NCBI RefSeq assembly: GCF_037963145.1
Contig: NZ_CP150144.1
Span: forward strand, 3,162,001-3,226,000
DNA from: Oceanobacillus sp. FSL K6-2867
Lineage (GTDB): Bacteria > Bacillota > Bacilli > Bacillales > Amphibacillaceae
Direction: 5' to 3'
Length of the DNA stretch: 64,000 nucleotides
Shown: piece by piece, positions 26,460 to 35,559 of the stretch
Position numbering within the stretch: the first letter of the stretch is position 1
How the letters are laid out: each line of letters opens with the position of its first letter
Program-made: the position numbers and the translations under genes
Notes under the pieces: model-generated
Told to the model about the DNA's origin: nothing
The model's database searches: none
Seen by the model: the letters and a program-made list of their open reading frames with translations, nothing else

Positions 26460-26731
26460 GATGATGGTGCTGTTTCCTTGAGGGTGGTGCTGTTACTCTG
26501 GATGATGGTGCTGTTTCCTAGGATGATGGTGCTGTTTCCTAGGATGATGGTGCTGTTTCCTAGGATGATGGTGCTGTTTCCTAGGATGATGGTGCTGTTT
26601 CCCTTGATGATGGTGCTGTTTCCTAGGAGGGTGGTGCTGTTTCCTAGGAGGGTAGTGCTATTTCCCTGGCGGATGGTGCTGTTTCCCTTGATGATGGTGC
26701 TGTTTCCTAGGAGGGTGGTGCTGTTTTTCCG
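26460..26731 (+). repeat. 21-bp tandem repeat array, about 13 units
   Basis: The unit GATGATGGTGCTGTTTCCTAG is repeated head to tail. Units 3-6 are identical to each other. Others carry GAGGGTGG in place of GATGATGG or CCCTT in place of CCTAG, and the first unit is one base short. Because 21 is a multiple of 3 the array keeps open frames (repeating MMVLFPR), but no ribosome site precedes them and I do not treat it as a gene. It fills most of the space between the ureohydrolase and SSS transporter genes. Its role could be structural, regulatory or neutral. Confidence 0.9.
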
Positions 26732-26747
26732 CGGAAGATTTGTCTCC

Positions 26748-26781
26748 CTGCTTTAAAGCTAATGAATCACTTTTAAAGCAG
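26748..26781 (+). terminator. Hairpin after the repeat array
   Basis: CTGCTTTAAA and TTTAAAGCAG form a perfect 10-bp stem around 14 bases, followed by GTGTAATAC without T run. It may be a weak terminator or an mRNA-stabilising element before the SSS gene. Confidence 0.45.
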
Positions 26782-26843
26782 GTGTAATACAGTCGAGAAT
26801 TCGGCTATCAGGTTAGTTATAAAACATTGAAGGGTGGTAGGAA

Positions 26844-28256
26844 ATGTCTTCGCTTGATTTTATTATCATTTTTATTTATTTCTTTATACTTGTCGGCGTT
26901 GGTATTATTGGAACGTTAAAAGCTAAAACATCTGAAGTTTATCTATTGGCGGGTCGTAATCTGGGGATATTTATGGTATTTGGTTGCCTTACAGCCGTTT
27001 TTCTTGGCGGTTCATCAACAATTGGTTCAGCCCAGCTTGGATATGAAAACGGTTTCTCGGGAATTTGGTTCGTATTTTCAATGGGGCTTGGGATTACTCT
27101 TTTTGGCTTGCTTTTGCTAAAACGAGTGATGGGCTTAAATTTAATGACAATAAGTGAATTACTTGGAAAGCTTTTTAATGTGGAATCCAAAATAATTGGT
27201 GCTGTTATTTCAGCAATTTATGCATTAATGGTGAGTGTGACCCAGGTTATTGCCATCGGTGCTTTACTTAGTGCGATTTTTGACTGGAATTTAATAGTAT
27301 CTATGTTAATTGGGGGAGGGGTTGTATTTTTCTATACGATCCTTGGTGGAATGTGGTCTGTCACCATGACCGATATCATTCAATTTACTATTATGACTGC
27401 TGGTATTTTTCTGATTATGCTTCCAAACAGTTTAACGGCAGTAGGTGGCTTTGATGGTTTGACATCACAATTACCAAGTTCCTATTTTGACTTCTCGGCA
27501 ATTGGCTTCAAGGAAATTTTCCAGTATTTAGTAACATTTACGTTAGGAATGATGGTTGGACAAGATATTTGGCAGCGATTCTTTACTGCCAAAAATTTAA
27601 AAACTGCCCGAACAGGGGGAATCCTTGTCGGCATTTATAGCCTTTTATATTCCATGGCAATGGTTATTATTGGAATGTGTGCACTTATTGTCCTGCCTAA
27701 TATTGAGAATACCCAAAATGTGTTTTCAAGTATGGCATTTGAAACGTTGCCTACAGGACTTCTTGGCATTGTTTTTGCCGCAGTTGCCGCAGCAATTATG
27801 TCAACTGCATCTGGAACAATACTTGCTTCTTCAACTTTAATTGTAAAGGATATTTTAAAAGACCATTTCTTTAAGGAAATTACAGATCGGCAATTTTTAC
27901 TTCTGTCACGTATTACGACAATGATTATCAGCATTATTGCTATTGTTATTGCATTATGGATACAAGAGCTGCTTGTAGCGATGGACGTTGCTTATGCATT
28001 ACTTGCCGGTGCCATTTTTATTCCGATCGTATTTGGGCTATTTTGGAAAAGGGCTACAGCAAAGGCTGCTTTTTACTCCATTTTGATTAGCTCGTTAGTT
28101 GTCTTAGGTGGTCTCGCTATTGAAGGTTTATCCTCAAGCAATCCGATATTATACGGAATCTTTGTTAATATCGTAGTGATGATTGTCATATCCTTAACGG
28201 ATAAAACAAATAAAGGCAATCGAGGAGAAAGTGAAAAAATTGAAGCTAGTGGTTAA
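26844..28256 (+). CDS. Sodium:solute symporter (SSS family)
   Basis: A 470-aa protein with about 13 hydrophobic segments, the SSS norm. VYLLAGRNLG at about residues 32-41, GGSSTIGSAQLGYENG at about 56-71 and ILGGMWSVTMTDIIQF at about 167-182 are family signatures, as is the later FAAVAAAIMSTASGTILASS segment (about 312-331). It imports a solute with Na+. AGGGTGGTAGGAA precedes the ATG. It sits between the ureohydrolase and an aminotransferase that starts 36 bases after its stop, so the substrate is probably a guanidino compound, agmatine, putrescine or GABA. Family membership is certain; substrate is inference. Confidence 0.88.
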   Translation: MSSLDFIIIFIYFFILVGVGIIGTLKAKTSEVYLLAGRNLGIFMVFGCLTAVFLGGSSTIGSAQLGYENGFSGIWFVFSMGLGITLFGLLLLKRVMGLNLMTISELLGKLFNVESKIIGAVISAIYALMVSVTQVIAIGALLSAIFDWNLIVSMLIGGGVVFFYTILGGMWSVTMTDIIQFTIMTAGIFLIMLPNSLTAVGGFDGLTSQLPSSYFDFSAIGFKEIFQYLVTFTLGMMVGQDIWQRFFTAKNLKTARTGGILVGIYSLLYSMAMVIIGMCALIVLPNIENTQNVFSSMAFETLPTGLLGIVFAAVAAAIMSTASGTILASSTLIVKDILKDHFFKEITDRQFLLLSRITTMIISIIAIVIALWIQELLVAMDVAYALLAGAIFIPIVFGLFWKRATAKAAFYSILISSLVVLGGLAIEGLSSSNPILYGIFVNIVVMIVISLTDKTNKGNRGESEKIEASG

Positions 28257-28292
28257 GGTTCATTGATTAATAGAATAAAGGGGCAGATAACA

Positions 28293-29633
28293 TTGGATAA
28301 ATTAATTGAATTGGATAAAAAACATTTTATTCATCCGACATCTTCTATTCAACAGCAACAGGAAAAGGGAGCAAAACTCATTGTAGACAAGGGAGAGGGG
28401 ATTTATTTAACCGATAAATATGGAAAAACTTTTATCGATGCGATGTCGTCTCTATGGAACGTAAATGTTGGCCATGGAAGAGAGGAACTTGCTGAAGCAG
28501 CTGCAGAGCAAATGAAAAAACTTGCATTCAGCTCTGCTTTTTCTACGTTTACCCATGAGCCAGCAATAAAATTAGCGGAAAAAATAGCTTCGCTTGCTCC
28601 AAATGGATTAAATGCAGTATTTTTCACATCTGGTGGTTCAGAATCAAATGATACGGCGATTAAACTGGTTCGTCATTATTGGAGAATACAGAATAAATCT
28701 GAGCGCAATAAAATTATTGCATTAAAACGTGGGTATCATGGTGTTGCTGCTGCTTCAACAAGTGCGACCGGTATCCCTGAATTTTGGAATATGGCAGGAA
28801 ATATGATGGCCGATTTTAGGCATGCAAATACACCATATGAAAATGGTACAGATAAAGCAATTGCTTCCCTTCGTCAAGTAATCGAAGAAGAGGGTCCAGA
28901 AACAATTGCTGCCTTTATTGCTGAACCTGTACAAGGGGCAGGGGGCGTTTTAATACCTCCCTCAAATTTTTTTAAGGAAGTTAGAAATGTTTGTAATGAA
29001 TATGGAATTCTCCTTATTGCCGATGAAGTCATCACTGGATTCGGCCGAACTGGAAAAATGTTTGGTGTTGAAAATTGGGGTATCACTCCAGATTTAATCA
29101 CATTTGCTAAAGGAGTATCAAGTGGATATGTACCACTTGGTGGTGTGATTGTATCCGATCATATCCATGAAGTATTGAAAGAAAAGTCGGAAGGTACCCT
29201 ATTCCACGGATACACCTATAGTGGACACCCAACTGCAGCCGCTGTTGCTTTGAAAAATATTGAAATTATCGAACGTGAAGAGTTAGTTGAGAACTCCAGA
29301 AAAATGGGAGAGGAATTATTAAAGGGATTTATAAAGATCAAAGAGGAATTCAATATTATAGGTGATGTTCGGGCAATTGGTCTGTTAGGTGCTATCGAAT
29401 TAGTAGAAGACCCTAAAACAAATAAACGATTCTCTCCAGACTTGCAAATTGCGGCAAAAGTAATCGAGGCACTTCACGAGAGAGGAGTAATTTGCAGAGC
29501 TGTAACGTATGAAGGTACAGATATTATTTGTTTTGCACCGCCGTTGATTATGAATCAATCACAGGTAGATTCATTGATTGTGCGAGTAAGAAGTGCGATT
29601 GAAGAAGTAAAAGAGGGAGTTGCAATGGTTTAA
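28293..29633 (+). CDS. Class III omega-aminotransferase
   Basis: About 446 aa, PLP fold type I class III. The N-terminal DKKHFIHPTSS pattern resembles putrescine:pyruvate and beta-alanine:pyruvate aminotransferases (SpuC group) more than GabT. The cofactor segments are FTSGGSESNDTAIKLVRHYW in part at about 111-130, ADEVITGFGRTGK and the lysine in TFAKGVSSGYVPLG near 285. It would transaminate a terminal amine such as putrescine or a beta/omega-amino acid. The TTG at 28293 is chosen because AAAGGGG lies 9 bases upstream; the in-frame TTG at 28263 has none. It lies directly downstream of the SSS gene, likely co-transcribed. Confidence 0.8.
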   Translation: MDKLIELDKKHFIHPTSSIQQQQEKGAKLIVDKGEGIYLTDKYGKTFIDAMSSLWNVNVGHGREELAEAAAEQMKKLAFSSAFSTFTHEPAIKLAEKIASLAPNGLNAVFFTSGGSESNDTAIKLVRHYWRIQNKSERNKIIALKRGYHGVAAASTSATGIPEFWNMAGNMMADFRHANTPYENGTDKAIASLRQVIEEEGPETIAAFIAEPVQGAGGVLIPPSNFFKEVRNVCNEYGILLIADEVITGFGRTGKMFGVENWGITPDLITFAKGVSSGYVPLGGVIVSDHIHEVLKEKSEGTLFHGYTYSGHPTAAAVALKNIEIIEREELVENSRKMGEELLKGFIKIKEEFNIIGDVRAIGLLGAIELVEDPKTNKRFSPDLQIAAKVIEALHERGVICRAVTYEGTDIICFAPPLIMNQSQVDSLIVRVRSAIEEVKEGVAMV

Positions 29634-29717
29634 ACAGCTTCTATTTGATACTCTCCAACTTAATATAAATTTTAGCAAAGCTGAGAAAAAAGAATCGGAA
29701 AGACTTCAAAAAGTAAC

Positions 29718-29774
29718 AAACTAACATTAGCAACATGAAACGATGCTGTTAATGTTAGTTTGTTTGTTTTGTTT
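29718..29774. terminator. Bidirectional terminator
   Basis: AAACTAACATTA and TAATGTTAGTTT form a perfect 12-bp stem around a 20-base loop, followed by GTTTGTTTTGTTT. It lies between the converging aminotransferase and gabD genes. Confidence 0.9.
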
Positions 29775-29793
29775 ACTCTAATCCTGGTATATC

Positions 29794-31185
29794 TTACAAA
29801 TTCCCAATCGACAAATACTTCGTTTCCAAATACGGTTCAATCCCTTCCAGTCCACCTTCTCGTCCAAGTCCGCTTTCCTTCATACCGCCAAATGGTGCAT
29901 GGGCAGCAGACGGAGCCCCATCATTCCAGCCGACAATACCAAAGTCTAGATTCTCATGTAAATATGTTCCAGTCTGATAGTTATTCGTAAAGAAATAGGC
30001 AGCCAATCCATATGGAGTAGAGTTGGCAATTTCAACAGCTTCTTCGATCGTTTTAAAGCTTGTGATTGGCGCAACTGGTCCAAAGGTTTCCTCATGCATA
30101 ATGTCCATTTCAGCAGTGACGTTTTTTAATACAGTTGGATGGATAAAGAAATATCCTTTTTCTTTATCTACATCGAATTTATTACCAACAAGAACCTGTG
30201 CACCTTTTTCAATTGCATTATTTATTTGAGAAACAATTTTGTCAAAGCCCTTTTCATTGATAATTGGGCCGATATCTGTTTCTGAATCTAATCCGTTACC
30301 AACCTTTAGCTTTTCAGCCTCAGCAACAAACTTTTCTGTAAATGCATCGACAATACTTTCATGTACAAGAATTCGGTTTGCACATACACATGTTTGTCCA
30401 GCATTTCTGAACTTAGTTGCAATCGTTTGTTTTGCTGCAAAATCAAGATCTGCGTCTTCTGCTATGATAAGTGGAGCATGACCGCCTAATTCCATTGAGA
30501 CGTGTTTAATGGTGCTCGCACTGTCTTGTATTAATGTTTTTCCTACAGGAGTTGATCCAGTAAACGTAATTTTTCTCACATATTCACTTTCTGTGAACAG
30601 CTCACCGATTTGTTTGCCAGAGCCATTTACGTATTGAATTACATGTTCGGGAATCCCAGCTTCGTGTGCCAGCTCAATTAACTTTATTGCTGTTAATGGT
30701 GTTTCTGCGGCAGGTTTAATGATAAATGTGCAGCCAGCTGCTAAAGCTGGAGCGGCTTTTCTTGCCATCATCGCACCTGGGAAGTTCCAAGGTGTAATGG
30801 CGGCAACAAGTCCAACCGGTTGTTGGGTGACAATGATTCGTTTCGATTCTGTATGAGCCGGAATGGTTCTGCCATATACACGTTTTCCCTCTTCTGCATA
30901 CCAATCAAGATAACTAGCAGAGTAATCGACCTCTCCTAAAGCTTCTTTAAGTGGTTTACCATTTTCCAATGTCATGATATGAGCTAGTTCTTCTTTATTT
31001 TCCTTTATCTTTTGTGACCATGCATCAATTAATCTTGAACGTTCGTGAGCATTAATCTTAGACCATGATTTAAAACTTTCATGACCATTCTTTAATGCTT
31101 GCTTAATTTCGTCCTCAGAATTTACTTTAACTTCTTGGATTAATTCTCCAGTTGCCGGATTTGTTACTTTAATTGAATTAGTCAT
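29794..31185 (-). CDS. gabD: Succinate-semialdehyde dehydrogenase
   Basis: A 463-aa aldehyde dehydrogenase. It has [14 protein letters not shown] (about 137-150), GSTPVGK near 216, the catalytic glutamate in SMELGGHAP (about 240) and the nucleophile in [11 protein letters not shown] (about 272-282). The length and the CVCANR form of the cysteine motif fit succinate-semialdehyde dehydrogenases. It lies 48 bases downstream of gabT on the same strand, opposite gabR, the arrangement seen for GABA use in B. subtilis. It oxidises succinate semialdehyde to succinate with NAD(P)+. AGGAGCTGATACAA precedes the ATG. Confidence 0.88.
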   Translation of the reverse strand: MTNSIKVTNPATGELIQEVKVNSEDEIKQALKNGHESFKSWSKINAHERSRLIDAWSQKIKENKEELAHIMTLENGKPLKEALGEVDYSASYLDWYAEEGKRVYGRTIPAHTESKRIIVTQQPVGLVAAITPWNFPGAMMARKAAPALAAGCTFIIKPAAETPLTAIKLIELAHEAGIPEHVIQYVNGSGKQIGELFTESEYVRKITFTGSTPVGKTLIQDSASTIKHVSMELGGHAPLIIAEDADLDFAAKQTIATKFRNAGQTCVCANRILVHESIVDAFTEKFVAEAEKLKVGNGLDSETDIGPIINEKGFDKIVSQINNAIEKGAQVLVGNKFDVDKEKGYFFIHPTVLKNVTAEMDIMHEETFGPVAPITSFKTIEEAVEIANSTPYGLAAYFFTNNYQTGTYLHENLDFGIVGWNDGAPSAAHAPFGGMKESGLGREGGLEGIEPYLETKYLSIGNL

Positions 31186-31233
31186 TTGTATCAGCTCCTA
31201 TTATATTAATTGGGATTCTATCAGGTATAAATT

Positions 31234-32547
31234 CTAGAGATTTGTTTGTTCAAATGCACGTTCAATAATTGCTAACCCTTTTGCTAATTCCTCATCTGTA
31301 ATAACAAGAGGTGTTAAAAAGCGAAGGACATTTCCATTAATACCAGCTGAAAGCAATAATAAACCATTATTATTTGCAAATGCAGTAATTTCTGCGGTTC
31401 TCTTCTTATTCGGTAATTTACTTGCTCGATTTTCTACAATTTCAGCTGCAACCATTGATCCTGAACGGCGAATATCGCCTATACAATCATGTTTCACAGC
31501 AAGCTCTTTTAATTTGCATTCAATTTTCTCACCGATCATTTCAGATTTAGCTAATAAATTCTCTTCATCTATTATATCAATAACGGCTAAGGCCGCAGCA
31601 CAGGCAACTGGACTTCCTGCATACGTTCCACCGATTTCTCCAGCATCAGCAGCATCCAATATTTCACTTCTGCCAACAACTCCGCTTAATGGCAATCCAG
31701 CGGCAAGTGATTTGGATACAGTTATTAAATCAGGAATAATATCAAAATGCTCGATAGCAAATAATTTTCCAGTACGTCCAAATCCAGTTTGAATTTCATC
31801 TGCAACAAAAATAATTCCATGTTTTCGACAGAATTCACTTACAAATTGAACAAATTCTTTTGGTGGTATGATAAAACCGCCTTCCCCTTGAATGGGTTCC
31901 ATCACAACACATGCAACTGTTTCCGGTGCAACAGTAGAGATAAAGAAATCCTCGAACTCTCTGATTACGAGGTTAATATACGCTTTTTCTGACATTTCGT
32001 CTGGTTTATGGTACATGTAAGGGAATGGTGCTTGATATACTTCTGGTGCAAATGGACCAAAACCGAACTTATAAGGCTTTACTTTACTTGTCATGCTCAT
32101 TGTCATATTTGTTCTTCCGTGGAAGCCGCGGGTAAATGAAACAACACCTTGTCGACCCGTGAAGCGGCGAGCAACTTTTACAGCATTTTCAACAGCTTCT
32201 GCACCAGAATTAAATAGAGCGGCTTTTTTAGCAAAGTCTCCTGGTGTAATTTCGCAAAGTTTCTCAGCAAGATTAATATAGCCTTCATACATCATGACAT
32301 TAAATCCAGGATGTAAAAATTTCTCTACTTGCTTGTTAACAGCGGCTGTTACTTTGGGATGACTATGACCAACATTTAAAGTCCCAATTGCCCCAGCAAA
32401 ATCGATCCATTCATTTTGATCGATATCTATGATTGTTGCCCCGGAAGCTCTCTCAGCTACATTTAAGTTGCCATTACTGATGCCTTTTGGAATGTACTTT
32501 ATTCTTTTTGCTTGTAGCTCTTCGCTTGTTAAAAAGGATACTGTCAT
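31234..32547 (-). CDS. gabT: 4-aminobutyrate aminotransferase
   Basis: A 437-aa class III aminotransferase of GabT length. GISNGNLNVAERASGATIID near the N-terminus, ALFNSGAEAVENAVK (about 105-119), RGFHGRT, ADEIQTGFGRTGK (about 237-249) and the PLP lysine in TVSKSLAAGLPLSG (about 266) are all present. It converts GABA and 2-oxoglutarate to succinate semialdehyde and glutamate. The start at 32547 follows GGAGG by 9 bases; the ATG at 32556 is less well placed. It forms an operon with gabD and is divergent from the GabR-type regulator. Confidence 0.88.
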   Translation of the reverse strand: MTVSFLTSEELQAKRIKYIPKGISNGNLNVAERASGATIIDIDQNEWIDFAGAIGTLNVGHSHPKVTAAVNKQVEKFLHPGFNVMMYEGYINLAEKLCEITPGDFAKKAALFNSGAEAVENAVKVARRFTGRQGVVSFTRGFHGRTNMTMSMTSKVKPYKFGFGPFAPEVYQAPFPYMYHKPDEMSEKAYINLVIREFEDFFISTVAPETVACVVMEPIQGEGGFIIPPKEFVQFVSEFCRKHGIIFVADEIQTGFGRTGKLFAIEHFDIIPDLITVSKSLAAGLPLSGVVGRSEILDAADAGEIGGTYAGSPVACAAALAVIDIIDEENLLAKSEMIGEKIECKLKELAVKHDCIGDIRRSGSMVAAEIVENRASKLPNKKRTAEITAFANNNGLLLLSAGINGNVLRFLTPLVITDEELAKGLAIIERAFEQTNL

Positions 32548-32594
32548 CGTAATCAACCTCCAAGTTTGAATATACTAATAAGTATGCCAACTAT

Positions 32595-32637
32595 CTGGTA
32601 TAATTAAAAGAACCAGAAGTGAATTATTTTTAGTACC
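32595..32637. promoter_or_regulatory. Candidate GabR sites and -10 box between gabT and gabR
   Basis: CTGGTATAAT (32595-32604) contains the reverse complement of ATACCA, the half-site known for B. subtilis GabR, and a TATAAT -10 for the plus strand. AACCAG (32611) and TACCAG (32634) repeat similar half-sites. No good -35 is seen. The pattern suits control by the regulator encoded at 32654 but is only suggestive. Confidence 0.4.
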
Positions 32638-32653
32638 AGTTAGGAGGAGTTTG

Positions 32654-34063
32654 ATGGATTTCCGTGTAGATAAAAAGAGAAAAAGTAAGTTTATTTATCA
32701 GCAAGTGTATGAAGGACTTCGCGAAAAAATACTAAAAGGGCAGGTCCATGCTCATGAAAAATTGCCTTCTAAACGTGAATTAGCGGATCAATTACTAGTT
32801 AGCCTTAATACCATTACGAATGCATACGAACAATTGCAAACAGAAGGATACATATATACGGTTGAAAGAAAAGGATATTATATTGAAAATATAGATCATA
32901 TTATTGGGATAGAAAAAGGCATACATAATAAACTGCCTAAAGATTTAAAAGAAAAAGCGACAGATGATAAAGATGGATGGCTGTCCCTATCACATATGAC
33001 ATCAGATTTGTCTATTTTTCCATTCAATGAATGGTTAAAATGCCAGCAAAAGGCAATAAAAAATCATATAAAAGAACTTTCAGAGCTAGCTCATCCCCAA
33101 GGGCCATACCAGGTAAGGAAAACAATCTCTAAAATGATTGGTTTAACACGTGGTGTGACGTGTGAAGCCGAACAGATTGTAATTAGTGCAGGTACCCAAT
33201 TACTAGTAAGTCAATTAATGGAACTGCAAAACCAGGACAGTGTCATAGCAGTTGAAAATCCTGGTTATTTACGCTTTTATTCTCTATTGAAAAAAATGGG
33301 TTTTAAAGTGAAACCGATTCCTTTAGATGAGAAGGGAATAGAAATAGAAAAAGTGATATCATCTGGAGCGAGTTTTTTGTTTGTCACGCCATCACATCAA
33401 TTCCCGACAGGAATAATCATGCCAGTATCAAGGCGGATTGAACTATTGAACTGGGCTGTAGAATCAGGTGATCGATATATTGTGGAAGATGATTATGACA
33501 GTGAATTTAAATATGAAACAGACAGTATTCCTTCCTTACAAAGCTTAGATAGGAATAACCGTGTCATTTATACTGGAACATTTTCTAAAACATTATTCCC
33601 GGGAATTAGAATCAGTTATATGGTTTTACCGCCAAAACTTTTAAAGGAATATCGTAAGCAATCTGCTAATTGGATGCAAAACAGTAATTCGATGGCCCTT
33701 TATACGCTGCATTATTTTATTGAGAGCGGAGCATATGGCAAGCATATTAAACGCATGAGCCATCATTATGAGCATAAAAGAAAGTTACTAATTAAACAGC
33801 TCAAAAAAAGGTTTAAAACGAATATAGAAATAGTCGATATACCAGCTGGCTTACATTTTCAAGTAAGTTTTAAAACGAAAAAGACCTATGAAGAAATTTT
33901 AGACAAAGCAACACAAGTGAAGTTAGAGATTTATTCAATGACGCGTTTTATGCTTAAAGATAAAATGAAGGAAAATGACAAGGTTGATATGATTTTGGGC
34001 TTCGCTAGTATAAAAGAAGAGGATATCGAAGAAGCAGTTGACCGATTATATCAGTGTGTTTAA
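32654..34063 (+). CDS. gabR: MocR-family regulator, GabR-like
   Basis: About 469 aa. A GntR-type winged helix (about 10-78, with KLPSKRELADQLLVSLNTITN) is linked to an aminotransferase-like fold type I domain (about 105-465). The PLP lysine should be in TGTFSKTLFPGIRISY (about 308-323), and the DDYDSEF segment is typical. In B. subtilis GabR, PLP and GABA bound in this domain switch on gabT-gabD. The divergent position next to gabT and gabD supports the same role. The ATG at 32654 follows AGGAGGAG; a TTG directly before it is an alternative. PdxR is the other possibility in this family but context favours GabR. Confidence 0.88.
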   Translation: MDFRVDKKRKSKFIYQQVYEGLREKILKGQVHAHEKLPSKRELADQLLVSLNTITNAYEQLQTEGYIYTVERKGYYIENIDHIIGIEKGIHNKLPKDLKEKATDDKDGWLSLSHMTSDLSIFPFNEWLKCQQKAIKNHIKELSELAHPQGPYQVRKTISKMIGLTRGVTCEAEQIVISAGTQLLVSQLMELQNQDSVIAVENPGYLRFYSLLKKMGFKVKPIPLDEKGIEIEKVISSGASFLFVTPSHQFPTGIIMPVSRRIELLNWAVESGDRYIVEDDYDSEFKYETDSIPSLQSLDRNNRVIYTGTFSKTLFPGIRISYMVLPPKLLKEYRKQSANWMQNSNSMALYTLHYFIESGAYGKHIKRMSHHYEHKRKLLIKQLKKRFKTNIEIVDIPAGLHFQVSFKTKKTYEEILDKATQVKLEIYSMTRFMLKDKMKENDKVDMILGFASIKEEDIEEAVDRLYQCV

Positions 34064-34334
34064 ATGTTAAAACGAAGGAGCGTTCCATACAGAAGTTTAT
34101 ATTTCAGTAAATAAACCTACAGCGCAGCAAAATTAACAATATTCAAACACACTTAAAATTTTAACTATTCTCGACCATATGCCCCCTGTACAAACCTAAG
34201 CAATCAGAATGGCTGAGAATCGCCATTTAAGCGCTTTGCGATAAAATTTGTTCTATTTTATAATTGCTTAATGTCATTCATAAAAGTTTGTCGAATTTAA
34301 ATTTACTGAATTTGGGAGGGGGATTGCTAAAATT

Positions 34335-35231
34335 ATGAGCTCGATATTAAAGAAAGGCATTGTTTTCCTGAGTACAAGTATTTTAATGATACTAGCAGCA
34401 TGCCAGGGGGAGACTGGCGATTCGAATGAAGAAAATAATGCAGCAGCTGATATTTCAGAAATTGTGGGGATTGAACCGGGATCAGGTACCATGAACATCG
34501 CAGAAGAAACAGTTGAAGCATACAATCTGGATCTGGATTTATTACCAAGCACAGAACCGGCGATGATTACGGAATTGCAGCGAGCGATTGAAAATGAAGA
34601 ACCAATTGTTGTTACACTCTGGCAGCCGCATTGGATGTTCAGTGAATATGATTTGAAATTCCTGGAGGACCCACAAGGAACATTGGGGGAGTCGGAAAAT
34701 ATTCACACAATGGTCCGGCAAGGTCTTGAGGATGAGCATCCATCAGCATACAAGCTTTTAGACAACTTCTATTGGGAAGTACCCGACATGAATGAAGTGA
34801 TGGCGAAATTTGGACAGAATGATGATGTTGAGCCACGAGAAGCGGCAGAGGAATGGATTGCTGACAACCGGGATAAAGTGGAAGCATGGACAGAGGGGAT
34901 TGAGCCAGTTGAAAATGAAACGATTGAATTGGCCTATGTTAACTGGGATACAGAACTTTCATCCACAAATGTGGTTGCCCTTATATTGGAAGAACTTGGT
35001 TATACCGTGGAATTAACTCCTCTTGATATGGGGATTGCATTTGAAAGTCTTGCTGTTGGTGAAATTGATGGGATGTTAATTGCCTGGCTTCCTGTAGGTG
35101 CGGCATCTTATGCTGAGCAATATAAAGACGAAATTGTTGATTTAGGCCCAAGTCTGGAAGGTGCGCAACAAGGTTTTGTAGTTCCGGAATATATGGATAT
35201 TGACAGTATTGAGGATTTGCCAACAAAATAA
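34335..35231 (+). CDS. Glycine betaine-binding lipoprotein OpuAC-like, without transporter partners
   Basis: A 298-aa lipoprotein: the signal peptide ends in the lipobox LAAC (Cys23). The two OpuAC subdomains come in the order known for B. subtilis OpuAC, reversed relative to the usual ProX-type order: first IGIEPGSGTM-like VGIEPGSGT and TLWQPHWMF, then LAYVNWDTE and MLIAWLP. The three tryptophans that form the betaine cage in OpuAC have counterparts in WQPHWMF, VNWD and IAWLP. It would bind glycine betaine or a similar quaternary compound outside the membrane. No ATPase or permease gene is next to it, so it must pair with a transporter elsewhere. The ATG follows GGGAGGGGGA at rather long spacing. 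Confidence 0.85.
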   Translation: MSSILKKGIVFLSTSILMILAACQGETGDSNEENNAAADISEIVGIEPGSGTMNIAEETVEAYNLDLDLLPSTEPAMITELQRAIENEEPIVVTLWQPHWMFSEYDLKFLEDPQGTLGESENIHTMVRQGLEDEHPSAYKLLDNFYWEVPDMNEVMAKFGQNDDVEPREAAEEWIADNRDKVEAWTEGIEPVENETIELAYVNWDTELSSTNVVALILEELGYTVELTPLDMGIAFESLAVGEIDGMLIAWLPVGAASYAEQYKDEIVDLGPSLEGAQQGFVVPEYMDIDSIEDLPTK

Positions 35232-35236
35232 AACAT

Positions 35237-35266
35237 AAAGGTTAGGTAGCGATACCTGGCCTTTTT
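35237..35266 (+). terminator. Rho-independent terminator of the OpuAC-like gene
   Basis: AAAGGTTAGGTA and TACCTGGCCTTT pair over 12 bp, with two G-U pairs in RNA, around a GCGA tetraloop, followed by TT. Confidence 0.85.
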
Positions 35267-35300
35267 GGTTAGAGAATATAAATAGCGATCTCTTTGCCAT

Positions 35301-35340
35301 ACAGCCCACACTAGGGGATAAGCCGTAGTGTGAGCTGTTT
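35301..35340. terminator. Second stem-loop, probably for the small minus-strand gene
   Basis: ACAGCCCACACTA and TAGTGTGAGCTGT pair with one mismatch. On the plus strand TT follows. It lies between the OpuAC-like gene and the converging 57-aa gene and could end either transcript. Confidence 0.6.
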
Positions 35341-35385
35341 AATTATGTTCGGTAGGCCCCTGTATTCATTTGCAATTAATAGGAA

Positions 35386-35559
35386 TCACATATCCTCATT
35401 ATCTTTGTCATTATTTTTACTGCTTTCATTAAGAACTAAAGCAATATTATTATTGTTTATTAACGGATCGAGATCTGGCTCTTTTTCTTCTTCCCCATAA
35501 AATGCTTTGTTCAAGTTTATATTTGCTTCTTCTGTTTTAGTTGGTTTATTTTTCTTCAT
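35386..35559 (-). CDS. 57-aa acidic, asparagine-rich protein, unknown
   Basis: A short gene with a strong AGGAGGG ribosome site 6 bases before its ATG. The product is 57 aa, very hydrophilic, with a lysine-rich start (MKKNKPTKTEE), an acidic centre (YGEEEKEPDLDP), a run of four Asn and an acidic end (NNDKDNEDM). It has no cysteine and no membrane segment and looks disordered. I do not recognise it. It is divergent from the kinase-like gene at 35772. The combination of ribosome site, 58 uninterrupted codons and a hairpin after the stop supports a real gene. Confidence 0.6.
   Translation of the reverse strand: MKKNKPTKTEEANINLNKAFYGEEEKEPDLDPLINNNNIALVLNESSKNNDKDNEDM

Noticed and set aside
26460..26731. 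Repeat array as a CRISPR
   Set aside because: Units are directly abutting with no spacers and no cas genes are present.
26478..26756. 92-codon open frame of repeating MMVLFPR across the tandem repeat array
   Set aside because: The frame is open only because the 21-bp unit is a multiple of three. There is no ribosome site or natural protein composition.
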